The notes below the pieces were generated by a model, which was given only the letters and a program-made list of their open reading frames with translations, made no database searches and was not told the DNA's origin. The position numbers and the translations under genes are program-made. Shown here in pieces: positions 47,501 through 54,938 of a stretch of DNA of 64,000 nt (positions within the stretch are counted from its first letter, which is position 1; each line of letters starts with the position of its first letter). Location of the stretch: the NCBI RefSeq assembly GCF_051487185.1, contig NZ_JAHVDK010000016.1, forward strand, positions 62,001 to 126,000, written 5' to 3'. This DNA comes from Inquilinus limosus_F (GTDB taxonomy: Bacteria > Pseudomonadota > Alphaproteobacteria > DSM-16000 > Inquilinaceae).

Positions 47501-47624
47501 CGGCCTGGCGGACATGGCGGCCGAGCTGGCCCCGCTCCGCCGGATGTCGATCGCAGCCCTGATGGCGGAGATGCGGCGGTCGGCGGCTCAGCCGTGGGCA
47601 TCGGTGCGAACGCCCAGCTTGTAG
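41595..47624 (+). CDS. Ser/Thr kinase-ATPase-GAF-hybrid histidine kinase-REC-HPt protein
   Basis: 2009-residue multidomain sensor starting at a GTG (41595). In order: eukaryotic-type kinase (HGDLSAHN at 126-133, IDFG at 146-149, APERTGR); AAA/NACHT-like ATPase (Walker A GAPGIGKT at 328-335, Walker B LLLDD near 455); a long helical, TPR-like region; GAF at about 1285-1445; a coiled coil; HisKA with phospho-His1511 in SHEIRTPMN; HATPase (NLLSNAVKF, GGTGLGLAI); REC with phospho-Asp1798; and a C-terminal HPt with His1937. This is a known but poorly characterised sensor architecture. The last codons overlap the convergent OmpR-type gene by 37 bp, the likely output partner via the HPt domain. Confidence 0.88.
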   Translation: MPDNPYQARRREVIHRTPATTVSRVVLEDGRPVILKEGLGEPAVGLFDQLRREYEILSRFESGFVVRPLGLQPDGPEGPVLVLEDIGGITLSDWTAAAPPDLAHRIAIAETLALGLAHVHERGVLHGDLSAHNIVINPADNRVNYIDFGGAVVLGRGDSVPAEALPAVEDLTTVAPERTGRMNRPVDHRADLYSLGAVLYQLFAGRPPFVGAERLDLLHAHLAQRPVPLDTLLPEFPPVLAEIVTTLLMKDATARYHSAADLAADLGRCRAGFEPAGAAGGRITAFAVTAGDAFGDSILYGRDAPLAALQEEFETARAGRSSAVLVTGAPGIGKTVLAAAIRDRVAQAGGRFAAGKFEQQRDVPYLGLAQAFAGLVRSVLTEPDAMVAAWRTALLDRLGRSASALAELVPGLDRLIGPQPPAVMLAPAEAGRRLAQAVRELVAVFAAPDRPLVLLLDDLQWADAASLELLGPICAAAPKGGLLLIGTCRGGAADLETALQDTLDTQLGGLRRIDLQPLTPEDIEAMLVAAYRGRPDQAARAAALVHAKTLGNPLFARQLLGHLRESGAIGPSGDWDLERIAAVEATDNVVGFLADRIGHLPAQLQRVMATSACIGMQVEAEVLGAVLGLDVPALRPILDDAVLEGLMVARDGGVGFAHDRIREAAYRLTPDPAALHRRIALVLLERTASDQLPAAAFTIARHLNAAGDLDDDPALRARCAEINLIAARQARAAAAFGPARDYAETGLSLADPGLWETRYDDIAEAALLLAECRMLTQDHVAFDREVEALAARLRDDEHRLQLAMLQLVSLDARLLEKEAIEVGRRGLRLVGIELPVTVEQQREAVAAEFAEFQRLMAGRPAEALLDLPPLRDRRLAAAMQILFRLAPDAHNTLQPELYALMALRNANLMLRHGSDALAPGIIVTLALTLRGMTGDSAAADAFARTAITLDARLGHPLTASVTFVYTYFLRHWLHPLEGALQLNLDGIRAGFEMGDIQFGSYHAAAYVIHLLGSGGALAEVARIGEEHLRLIGERNRTAAEHCRMQIDFAAALMGRTAAPTSLARDRVRSQSEEDAHLGTLDLVARGNYLIRRLQLALVFRDLGAARRLIGPTAAHLPAVAGVAAEADGVAFLLLAALADGGDRGEDFAARRERLRGWSELNPHNFGAMHGLAEAELARADGRTGDALRLYGDAIHRAEAAKQTHYAALANEYAGRFCLDLGNDVAGMAHLREAATLYGYWGAAAKVAALEQEFPRLAARSRAGRASLREAGSPSGEDDIDFRAVLRAAHSISREIDLRQLVQRVLGAIQDSAGASYGVLVLRRDDGLHVEAIGRDREVSVLAAGDSGRLEDSDAVPQSVLSYVLRTREALVLDNAQHSPEFLRDPYIRAHGVASILCAPLDERGQVDGLIYLENNLAAGVFSPRRLEVVQVLAAQAAIALANARLFTALDGARTDLLRANEGLEQKVSERTAELDTARKRAVAKEREARRARRAAEIANQAKSRFLAVVSHEIRTPMNGVLGMLQILDRAPLPEEQRRYLEIAEESGKSLLDLIDGILDYARLENSQEALDLHDFDLRRLVTDAVELIRPQVAAKGLALTLAVDAPPEAVLRSDSRRLSRVLINLLSNAVKFTSEGGISVTVRLDPMAGAMPRSTLHVAVKDSGIGIAPEMHERIFGDFIQADSSIARRYGGTGLGLAICRRIVDLLGGTLAVDSTPGAGSTFRLSVPVTPGTTRSAAPAPIEAGPALSVLVVDDDPINRAVAAGLLGRLGHRVTLADGGQAAIEAAAAGDFDVVMMDLHMPGMDGLEATRRIRALPGDRKPPQILALTADLTDGSRQRCALAGIERILGKPLQLAVLQRMLSAISEARSPVEPPAASADPTALVDREFYAERHEILGTGELARLALMFHRVSRPMILAIHTAATAGDRRGLARLAHRLSSSAGALGLAHLARHAATIEACANQDVPIDGLADMAAELAPLRRMSIAALMAEMRRSAAQPWASVRTPSL

Positions 47625-48316
47625 CCGACCCCGGTCACGGTGACGATCACCGGCGGTCCGCCGGCCGGGGTCTGCAGCTTGCGGCGCAGCCTGGCGACCA
47701 GCGCGTCGACGGTGCGGTCGCCGACCTCGGTGTCGCGGTTGCTGACCACCTCGACCAGATAGTCGCGGCTGAGCGGCCGGCCATTGGCCTGAACCAGCGC
47801 GGCCAGCAGATCGAATTCGCCGCGCGTCACGCGCACCGGGGTGCCGTCCCGGGTCGTCAGCTCGCGCCGTGTCTGGTCCAGAAGCCAGGCGTCGAAGCTG
47901 ACCACGGAGTTGTGGCGCGCGGCATCACGCTCCAGCCCGCGGCGGCGCAGCAGCGCCCGCGACCTGGCCAGCAATTCGCGCAGCTTGACCGGCTTGGTCA
48001 CATAGTCGTCGCCGGCCAACTCGAGCCCGACGACGCGGTCGATCTCGCTGTCCCTCTGGGTGACGAAGATAATCCCGACCGCGCTCGTCGCCCGGATCTC
48101 GCGGGCGAGGTCGAAGCCGTCGCCGTCCGGCAGCTGGATGTCGATGAACAGCAGGTCGGCGGGGCTGCGCTTCATGGCCCGCCGGCATTCGGCGCCGGTC
48201 GCGGCCTCCTCCACCTCGAAACCTTGCTCGGCGAAATAGCGCGCGATCATCGAGCGCGTGACCGGATCGTCCTCCACCACGATCAGGCGATACCGCCTTC
48301 CGGCGCCACCCGTCAT
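47588..48316 (-). CDS. OmpR-family response regulator
   Basis: 242-residue regulator. The receiver domain has the acidic pair EDD at 15-17, phospho-acceptor Asp59 (LLFIDIQLPDGDG) and Lys in DYVTKPV; the C-terminal winged helix has TRGEFDLLAALVQANGRPLSRDYL and the RTVDALVARLRRKL recognition helix. Overall TorR-like. It converges on and overlaps the 3' end of the giant hybrid kinase gene, an arrangement that links expression of the two and suggests phosphorelay partnership. Confidence 0.88.
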   Translation of the reverse strand: MTGGAGRRYRLIVVEDDPVTRSMIARYFAEQGFEVEEAATGAECRRAMKRSPADLLFIDIQLPDGDGFDLAREIRATSAVGIIFVTQRDSEIDRVVGLELAGDDYVTKPVKLRELLARSRALLRRRGLERDAARHNSVVSFDAWLLDQTRRELTTRDGTPVRVTRGEFDLLAALVQANGRPLSRDYLVEVVSNRDTEVGDRTVDALVARLRRKLQTPAGGPPVIVTVTGVGYKLGVRTDAHG

Positions 48317-48588
48317 GTACGGCGTCCCGTGCTCATCAGAATATAGTCCTACTCGCCTGCTGCCCTTCCTCGCCGCCGCAGCGTCGCCGATGCATGCGAA
48401 CAGCCGTTCAAATCCGGTTTACATCCCACACCGCCCTGCATGCTACACGAGTCGGCAGGATTCGGCATCCGATGGTGTCGCCACGACAGTAAAACATCGG
48501 GTGGAACAGGAATTCCCAGCGTTTTTTCTAAAATCCTTTTGAGCAGGGCATTTCGTCCCGGCCCCGCTCGACCCGCGAGGAGGCGCGC
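48317..48588. other. Intergenic promoter region for the amine-oxidase cluster
   Basis: 272 bp between the divergent response-regulator gene and the first amine oxidase gene. It includes an AT-rich stretch at about 48520-48545 and a strong GAGGAGG ribosome site before 48589. Promoters for both directions should lie here; no clear consensus pair was picked out. Confidence 0.4.
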
Positions 48589-50163
48589 ATGTCCGAACAG
48601 CAGAGCACCTACCCGCATGTTCCCATCGCCGAAATGCTGCAGCGGATCCGGCGGGACAATGCCGGGCACGGCGCCAAGCATGTCGTGATCCTGGGCGCCG
48701 GCATCGCCGGCCTGGTCGCCGCCTACGAGCTGCAGCAGCTCGGCCACGGCGTCACCATCCTCGAAGGCAGCGAGCGCATCGGCGGCCGCATCCTGACCCA
48801 CCACTTCAAGGACGGCAGCTACAACGAGCTGGGGGCGATGCGCGTCCCGCAGGCGCACGATTATACCCATTACTACATCGACCGCGCCGGCCTGTCCGGC
48901 CGGCTGATCCCGTTCGTGAACAGCGTCCCGCAGAACTTCCTCGACATCCACGACGTGATCTGCCGCCTGAGCGAAAGCCGCAGCCGCATCTATCCGCGCT
49001 ACGGCCTGCCGGAGACGCCGCCCTCGCCCGCCGGCGCCTATCCGCAGGATCCCGGCGGCGCCATCTTCGGCTGGGTGCAGGCCAACGCCATCGCCACCCT
49101 CACCGCCGAGGAGCAGGACAGCCTGTTCCGGGGCGAGCTGACGACCGACCGGCTGCGCACTCTCGACAGCCTGTCGCTCGGCGCCTTTCTCGACACCGTG
49201 CTGCCGCAGCCGGTGAAGCAGTTGGTCGGCGCCTATACCAGCCTCGCCGTCTGGTTCGACAAGGCTGTGACGATGTTCATCCGCGACACCATCGTCGGCA
49301 CCGGCAACAACCTGACCACGCTGCATGGCGGCATGAGCCAGCTGCCCGACACGCTGGCGGCGATGCTGCGCCCGGGCACCGTGCTGCTGCAGCACGAGGT
49401 CACCCGCATCAGCCTGACCTCCGAGACCAGCGTCGAGATCGGCTATACCGGGCCGGAGGGGCCGCAGACGCTGACCGCGGATTACGTGCTGTGCACCCTG
49501 CCCTTCGGCGTCATGCGCCGGATGGAGCTGGACGGCTTCAGCTACCGCAAGCGCCTGTCGATCAGCCAGATGGCCTATGCCGCCTCGACCAAGGTCATCC
49601 TCGACTGCCGCGAGCGGTTCTGGCAGTCGCGCTACGGCATCTATGGCGGCGGCTCGATCTCCGACGGGCTGCAGCGCCAGACCTATTATCCGATGGATCA
49701 TCTGCAGGTCGAACGCGGCCCGCTGCGGCCGGCGCCCTGGTCCAGCCCGCACACCGGCCCGGCGCATGACGAGCGCACCTCGCCCGCGCCGCATGCCGAT
49801 GCCTCGCTGCCGGGGGCGCTGCTCGGCGCCTATTGCTGGGGCTCCGACGCGCTGCGCCTCGGGCTGATGGATCCGGACGCCCGGGTCGATGCGGTGCGCC
49901 GCGGCGTCGCCCGGTTCCATCCGGAGATCCTGGATGACGACATGGTCGTCGATGCCGCGGCGATCTGCTGGCAGTCGCACAAATGGTCGGCCGGCGCCTT
50001 CGCCTTCCTGCTGCCGGGGCAGCTCGGCTCGATCTTCCTCGACTGCAAGCGGCCGGAGGGCCGGCTGTTCTTCGCCGGCGAGCACTGCTCCCTGGACCAG
50101 GCCTGGATCCAGGGCGCGCTGATCGCCGCGCTCGAGGCGGTCGACCAGATCGTGAGCATCTGA
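48589..50163 (+). CDS. FAD-dependent L-amino-acid oxidase-like protein 1
   Basis: 524-residue flavin amine oxidase with FAD-binding motif VVILGAGIAGLVAAYEL (33-49) and GSERIGGR. Amino-acid-oxidase features: NELGAMRVP, TLHGGMSQLP, CWQSHKWSAGAFAFLLPGQ, and the C-terminal FAD site FFAGEHCSLDQAWIQGALIAA. It should deaminate an L-amino acid (or amine) to the 2-oxo acid, NH3 and H2O2. First gene of a four- to five-gene cluster with a second oxidase, a ThDP enzyme and a KAS III-like protein, so its keto acid probably feeds the ThDP enzyme. Substrate unknown. Confidence 0.82.
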   Translation: MSEQQSTYPHVPIAEMLQRIRRDNAGHGAKHVVILGAGIAGLVAAYELQQLGHGVTILEGSERIGGRILTHHFKDGSYNELGAMRVPQAHDYTHYYIDRAGLSGRLIPFVNSVPQNFLDIHDVICRLSESRSRIYPRYGLPETPPSPAGAYPQDPGGAIFGWVQANAIATLTAEEQDSLFRGELTTDRLRTLDSLSLGAFLDTVLPQPVKQLVGAYTSLAVWFDKAVTMFIRDTIVGTGNNLTTLHGGMSQLPDTLAAMLRPGTVLLQHEVTRISLTSETSVEIGYTGPEGPQTLTADYVLCTLPFGVMRRMELDGFSYRKRLSISQMAYAASTKVILDCRERFWQSRYGIYGGGSISDGLQRQTYYPMDHLQVERGPLRPAPWSSPHTGPAHDERTSPAPHADASLPGALLGAYCWGSDALRLGLMDPDARVDAVRRGVARFHPEILDDDMVVDAAAICWQSHKWSAGAFAFLLPGQLGSIFLDCKRPEGRLFFAGEHCSLDQAWIQGALIAALEAVDQIVSI

Positions 50164-50197
50164 GAGGCAATCCATCCGTCCAGAGGGAGTGACGACC

Positions 50198-51805
50198 ATG
50201 AGCGCAGGGCCTGACGGCGTGATCGATTGCGCGATCATCGGCGGCGGCATGGGCGGCGTGTACAGCGCCTGGCGGCTCGCCACCGCCCCGGACTCGCGGA
50301 TCCCGGCGGCGGGCATCCACCTGTTCGAGATGAGCGACCGGATCGGCGGCCGGCTCGACACCGTCCGTCTGCCCGGCATGCCGCATGTGCCGGCCGAGCT
50401 GGGCGGGATGCGGATCATGACGTCCCAACCCATCGTCATGTGGTTGGTCGGGCGGTTGGGCTTCGAGACGGTCAAATTTCCGATGGGCGGGCCCCAGAAC
50501 CTGGCCTATCTGCGCGGCCACCGCTTCCATGTCGGCCAGTATTCCGACCCCTCGGTGGTGCCGTACTGGCTGACGGATGAGGAGCGCGGCAAGTCGCCGT
50601 CGCAGCTGGTGGTGCAGGCGATCGAGGCGATCATGCCCGGCGCCACGAAGATGACCAATGCGGAGCTGCGCGCCGCCTGCGCCGCCGCCACGCTGAACGG
50701 CTTCCCGCTGCGCCAGCACGGCTTCTGGCAGGTGCTGCTGAGTCAGCTGAGCGTCGAGGCCTACAACCTCGCCCTCGCCGGCGGAGGCTTCAACACGGTG
50801 CTGACCAACTGGAACGCCGCCGAGGCCATCCCCTGGTACATGGAGGACTGGTCGATACCAGCCAACCAGACCCCGTATGTCCATCTGCCCGAGGGCTACG
50901 AGGCCCTGCCCTGGCGCCTGCGCGACGAGTTCGCGGCCGCCGGCGGCCGCGTCCGTCTGCGGCAGGAGCTGATCGCCTTCACCCGGCGGCAGGACGGGCT
51001 CTACACCCTGACCTTCCACGACCATGACGCCGGGCGCGACCATGTCGCCCTGGCCCGCCGCCTGATCCTGGCGATGCCGCGGCGGTCGCTGGACCGCATC
51101 GCCGAGCATCCGCTGGACCGGGCCGGGCCGAGCGAGTTCTTCGCCAAGCCGGGGGTGGCGAAGCTGCTGGCCACCGTCACCGGCCATGCCCTGTACAAAT
51201 TCGCCCTGGCCTATCCGCACCCCTGGTGGCATGCGCTGGGCCTGCATTCGGGCGATTCCGTCACCGACCTGCCGCTGCGCCAGATCTACTATTTCGAGAC
51301 CGAGGGCAAGTTGGGCGGCGACCCGCGGAACAGCAATTCGCTGCTGGTCGCCGCCTACACCGACGGCATCTCGGTCGACTACTGGGAGGGGGTGCGTCAC
51401 AGCGGCCCCCGCTTTGGCGGCCGGCCCAATCCCTTCGTCACGGGAGCGGAGGCGAGGCTCCCCGACATCTACGACGTCAGCGCGCTGATGGTGGCCGAGG
51501 CGCACCGCCAGCTGATCGAGGTGCACGGGGTGGAGAAGGCGCCGGAACCCTATGCCGCCGCCTTTCGCGACTGGGGCGACGATCCCTATGGCGGCGGCTG
51601 GCATTCCTGGAACATCGGCGTCGACACCGCGGCGGTGATGCCCCGCATCGTCAAGCCGGTCGCCGACGAGGAGGTCTATATCTGCGGCGAATCCTATTCG
51701 ACCTATCAGGGCTGGGTCGAAGGCGCGCTGCAGACCGCCGAGATGATGCTGACCGAGCATTTCGGCCTCGCCGCCCCGGTCGACGGGCTCGCCTCCGCCG
51801 CCTGA
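50198..51805 (+). CDS. FAD-dependent amine/amino-acid oxidase-like protein 2
   Basis: 535-residue flavin oxidase, only distantly similar to its neighbour. It has GGGMGG at 15-20, RIGGRLDTV, PAELGGMRI, and the C-terminal CGESYSTYQGWVEGALQTAEMML. The start is the ATG at 50198 with AGGGAG 9 bp upstream; a GTG at 50189 abuts the ribosome site and is rejected. The paired oxidases may act on two amino acids, or on an amino acid and a downstream intermediate (VioA-like chemistry is one model). Substrate unknown. Confidence 0.8.
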   Translation: MSAGPDGVIDCAIIGGGMGGVYSAWRLATAPDSRIPAAGIHLFEMSDRIGGRLDTVRLPGMPHVPAELGGMRIMTSQPIVMWLVGRLGFETVKFPMGGPQNLAYLRGHRFHVGQYSDPSVVPYWLTDEERGKSPSQLVVQAIEAIMPGATKMTNAELRAACAAATLNGFPLRQHGFWQVLLSQLSVEAYNLALAGGGFNTVLTNWNAAEAIPWYMEDWSIPANQTPYVHLPEGYEALPWRLRDEFAAAGGRVRLRQELIAFTRRQDGLYTLTFHDHDAGRDHVALARRLILAMPRRSLDRIAEHPLDRAGPSEFFAKPGVAKLLATVTGHALYKFALAYPHPWWHALGLHSGDSVTDLPLRQIYYFETEGKLGGDPRNSNSLLVAAYTDGISVDYWEGVRHSGPRFGGRPNPFVTGAEARLPDIYDVSALMVAEAHRQLIEVHGVEKAPEPYAAAFRDWGDDPYGGGWHSWNIGVDTAAVMPRIVKPVADEEVYICGESYSTYQGWVEGALQTAEMMLTEHFGLAAPVDGLASAA

Positions 51806-51844
51806 CCTCCCGCCCCTTCTCCCCCGTTCCGAGAGATCCCGCGC

Positions 51845-53659
51845 ATGCTGCAGCAGAGCACGACCTATTACCGCACAGTGACCGACCGGACCGTATCGCA
51901 GCTGCTGCTCGACTACCTGAAGCTTGAGAATGTCCGCTACCTCTTCGGCATCCCCGGCGGCGGCATCATGTATCTGCTGAACGAGCTGCGGCTGCGCGAG
52001 GACGAGTTCACTTACGTCGTCTGCCGGCACGAGACCGGCGCCGCCTACATGGCGGACGGGCTGCACCGGGTGACCGGGGGGCTGGGCGTGGTCCTGGCCA
52101 CCACCGGGCCCGGCGCGGTCAACGCCCTGACCGGGGCGATGAACGCGCAGGCCGACCACTCGGCCGTGCTGACCATCACCGGCGAGGTGGCCGAGAGCTA
52201 TTTCGGCAAGGGCTATCTGCAGCAGGGCATCGACGGCACGCTCAACGTCGACGCCGTCTACCAGGCCTCGGTGCAGTACAGCGCCATGATCGCCAGCCCG
52301 GACGATCTCGGCACGCTGTTCACCCAGGCGCTGCGCGACGCGCTGTCGATCCCGTTCCGCGCCACCCATATCAGTCTGCCGGTCGACGTCTCGAACCAGA
52401 CGCCGAGCGGGCCGGTCGCCTTCCCGGCGAGCTGGGAGAACTACCGCACCGTGCCGAAGGCCAGCGACCGGGCCCGCACCGGCCGCGCCCTCGACCTGCT
52501 GCTGGCGGCGAAGCGGCCGCTGATCATGCTCGGCAACGGCAACCGCTTCGCCCTGCAGGGCGAGCGGCGCGACCGCTTCATCGCCTTCGTCGAGCGCTTC
52601 GGCATTCCGGTGATGACCTCGCCCGACGGCAAGGCGCTGTTCCCGGAGAACCATCCGCTGTCGCTCCGCAACTACGGCATGGCCGGCTGCATCTGGCCCA
52701 GCCTCTATCTCGCGGCCGCAGGGGGCGGCCCGGCTTATGACGCGCTGATGGTGATGGGGTCGGTGCTGGGCAATCTCGCCACCAGCAACTGGAACCCGGC
52801 CCTGCTGCCGCAAGGGCCGCTCATCCAGGTCGATGCCGACCAGTCGGTGATCGGCCGCGTCTTCCCGATCGAGCTCGGTATCGTCAGCGAGCTCGGCCAG
52901 TTCATCGACGATCTGTGCGACCTGGCGGAGCAGCGCCGGCCCGACGAGGCCGCGGTGGCGGAGCGAAAGGACTACATCCGCTGGCTCAAGGACCACCACG
53001 CCCCCTGGTACGATCCGGAGAAGCGCGATTCCCTGGCCAACCCGGTCCTGCCGCAATCGGCGATGCGCGTGATCAACGAGGTGGTGCCGCCCGGCAGCCA
53101 CATCTTCATCGACTGCGCCAACTGCGTCGGCTGGTCGCTGAACTATCTGGCGCTCGACCCGCCGACCCAGATCCATCTGTCGCTCGACACCGGACCGCTC
53201 GGCTTCGGCGTCTGCGCGGTGGTCGGCGGCAAGCTTGGCGCCCCGGACCGGACCTGCATCGCGATCACCGGCGACGGCGCCTTCCTGATGCATGGCAGCG
53301 AGGTGTCGACCGCCGTGCGCTACGGCGTCGGCGCCATCTGGATTGTCATGGACAACAACGATCTGGCCATGGTCAGCCAGGGCAACGCGCATTTCTTCCC
53401 GAAGCCGCCGAAGCCGTCCTGGACCGACTACTACAAGCTCGGCGCCCCGGACCTGGTGTCCTTCGCGACCGGGCTGGGCGCCATGACCTACACGGTGCAC
53501 GACCCGCAGGGGCTGCGCGCCGCCCTGACCAAGGCGATCGGCCAGGCCGAGCTGTACCGGCGACCGCAGGTGATCGTGCTCGAGATCGATCGGGCGGAGG
53601 TGCCGCCCTACTACCGCAACCCGCTGCAGCCCGGCGATCTCCCGCGGGAGGACGCGTGA
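51845..53659 (+). CDS. ThDP-dependent acetolactate synthase-like enzyme
   Basis: 604-residue thiamine-diphosphate enzyme of the AHAS/pyruvate-oxidase/decarboxylase superfamily. The cofactor-activating Glu is in VCRHETGAAYMADG (about residue 60), followed by LATTGPGAVNALTGAMNA, and the ThDP-Mg motif runs from GDGAFLMHGSEVST to VMDNND. It is not next to an ilvH-type subunit, and two amino-acid oxidases precede it, so it more likely joins keto acids into an acyloin than makes acetolactate. Followed directly by the KAS III-like gene (ATG right after TGA). Confidence 0.85.
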   Translation: MLQQSTTYYRTVTDRTVSQLLLDYLKLENVRYLFGIPGGGIMYLLNELRLREDEFTYVVCRHETGAAYMADGLHRVTGGLGVVLATTGPGAVNALTGAMNAQADHSAVLTITGEVAESYFGKGYLQQGIDGTLNVDAVYQASVQYSAMIASPDDLGTLFTQALRDALSIPFRATHISLPVDVSNQTPSGPVAFPASWENYRTVPKASDRARTGRALDLLLAAKRPLIMLGNGNRFALQGERRDRFIAFVERFGIPVMTSPDGKALFPENHPLSLRNYGMAGCIWPSLYLAAAGGGPAYDALMVMGSVLGNLATSNWNPALLPQGPLIQVDADQSVIGRVFPIELGIVSELGQFIDDLCDLAEQRRPDEAAVAERKDYIRWLKDHHAPWYDPEKRDSLANPVLPQSAMRVINEVVPPGSHIFIDCANCVGWSLNYLALDPPTQIHLSLDTGPLGFGVCAVVGGKLGAPDRTCIAITGDGAFLMHGSEVSTAVRYGVGAIWIVMDNNDLAMVSQGNAHFFPKPPKPSWTDYYKLGAPDLVSFATGLGAMTYTVHDPQGLRAALTKAIGQAELYRRPQVIVLEIDRAEVPPYYRNPLQPGDLPREDA

Positions 53660-54688
53660 ATGGCTGACAACACCGCCCGCATCAGGGGCGTCGGCTTCGC
53701 GGTGCCGGAGCAGGTCCGGACCAACGATGCGCCGATCTTCGACTGGATCAAGGCGCACAACCCGCCCCATTCCGACCTGTTCAAGGGCTTCGACCAGCGC
53801 CGGATCCTTCCCCCCGGCGAGACGCTGCTCGGGCTGATGGCGGAGGCCGCCGCCGGCGCTCTGGCCGATGCCGGGCTGGGTGCCGACGACATCGACCTGC
53901 TGATCGGCGTCGCCTCGGTCTCCGACTATGTCAGCCCGAACGGGCTGGTGGCGCTGCACCAGACGCTGGGCCTGCCGTCGCGCTGTCAGGTGCTGCCGCT
54001 CGGGACCGAGTTCACCATCTTCAATGACGGCCTGGTCCTGGCCGAGGCGCTGATCCGCACCGGCCGCGGCCTGCGCAACGCGCTGGTCGTCTGCGGCTGC
54101 AACTGGAGCCGGCATGTCAGCTACCATGAGGCGACCTGCATCGGCGCGGCCGACGGCGCCGGCGCCGCGGTGATGGCGGTGACCGGCGACCAGCAGCGCT
54201 TCGCCCTGGTCGATGTCGTGACCGACACCGACACCAGCTATTTCGGCGCCATGCATATGAGCGCCCGGCCCGCCGGCACGATCGATCCGCCGCCGCCCTA
54301 TCTGGCGGAGAGCTTCACCACCCCGCTGATGTATATCGGCGACGAGGGAGCCGCGTCGTACCGGGAGTACGGCGCCAAGGTCCCGCCGCGGATCGTCGAC
54401 CGGCTGCTGCGCCGCAACGGCCTGGCGGCCGACGAGATCACGCTGATCGCGCACCAGGCCTCCTCGGTCCTGATCGACGCCTGGGCGGAGGCGATCCGGC
54501 CGGGCCAGTACCTGACGACGCTGACCGAATACGCCAACATGACCTCGGCCTCCGTGCCGGTGACGCTGGCGGCGCGCTATGCCGAAATCTCGCGCGACGC
54601 TTTGGTGCTGCTGACCATCGGCCTGCAGCAGCAGACCTCCGCGGTGCTGCTGCGCCGCCGCTGCAACAGGGGACAGATCGCCCTCTGA
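53660..54688 (+). CDS. KAS III-like thiolase-fold protein lacking the catalytic Cys
   Basis: 342-residue 3-oxoacyl-ACP synthase III homologue. It retains the family GDGAGAAVMAV, the His in LIAHQASS and the Asn in EYANMTSASVP, but the nucleophile region that normally reads like DxxAACSGF is PLGTEFTIF, placing Phe where Cys belongs. Condensation through a Cys thioester is therefore unlikely; acyl transfer to an oxygen, a partner subunit role, or another reaction is possible. Translationally adjacent to the ThDP gene. Fold confident, function open. Confidence 0.82.
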   Translation: MADNTARIRGVGFAVPEQVRTNDAPIFDWIKAHNPPHSDLFKGFDQRRILPPGETLLGLMAEAAAGALADAGLGADDIDLLIGVASVSDYVSPNGLVALHQTLGLPSRCQVLPLGTEFTIFNDGLVLAEALIRTGRGLRNALVVCGCNWSRHVSYHEATCIGAADGAGAAVMAVTGDQQRFALVDVVTDTDTSYFGAMHMSARPAGTIDPPPPYLAESFTTPLMYIGDEGAASYREYGAKVPPRIVDRLLRRNGLAADEITLIAHQASSVLIDAWAEAIRPGQYLTTLTEYANMTSASVPVTLAARYAEISRDALVLLTIGLQQQTSAVLLRRRCNRGQIAL

Positions 54689-54938
54689 CGCTGTAGAGCC
54701 GGTCCTCCGATCGGGGAATCCACCCGCCCCGCCGACCGTTAGACGCCTCGTCCGATGCGAATGGCGGTTCATATCCCAGTCACAGGGCCGAACATCGCGG
54801 CGCTTATACAGAAGCATAAGCTGATCCGTGCAGTGCTGCGCCAGGCTCCCCGGGGTCTATCGGCGGACCATTGTCGCATGACGAAACCGCACGGGCGGCA
54901 GCGACCGCCTGTCGACGGCCGACAGAATGGAGGACTTC

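Noticed and set aside
49595..54817. A 1740-codon minus-strand frame
   Set aside because: Antisense to the oxidase, ThDP and KAS III genes, all of which have strong motifs; the minus frame has a His/Gly/Arg-rich shadow composition.
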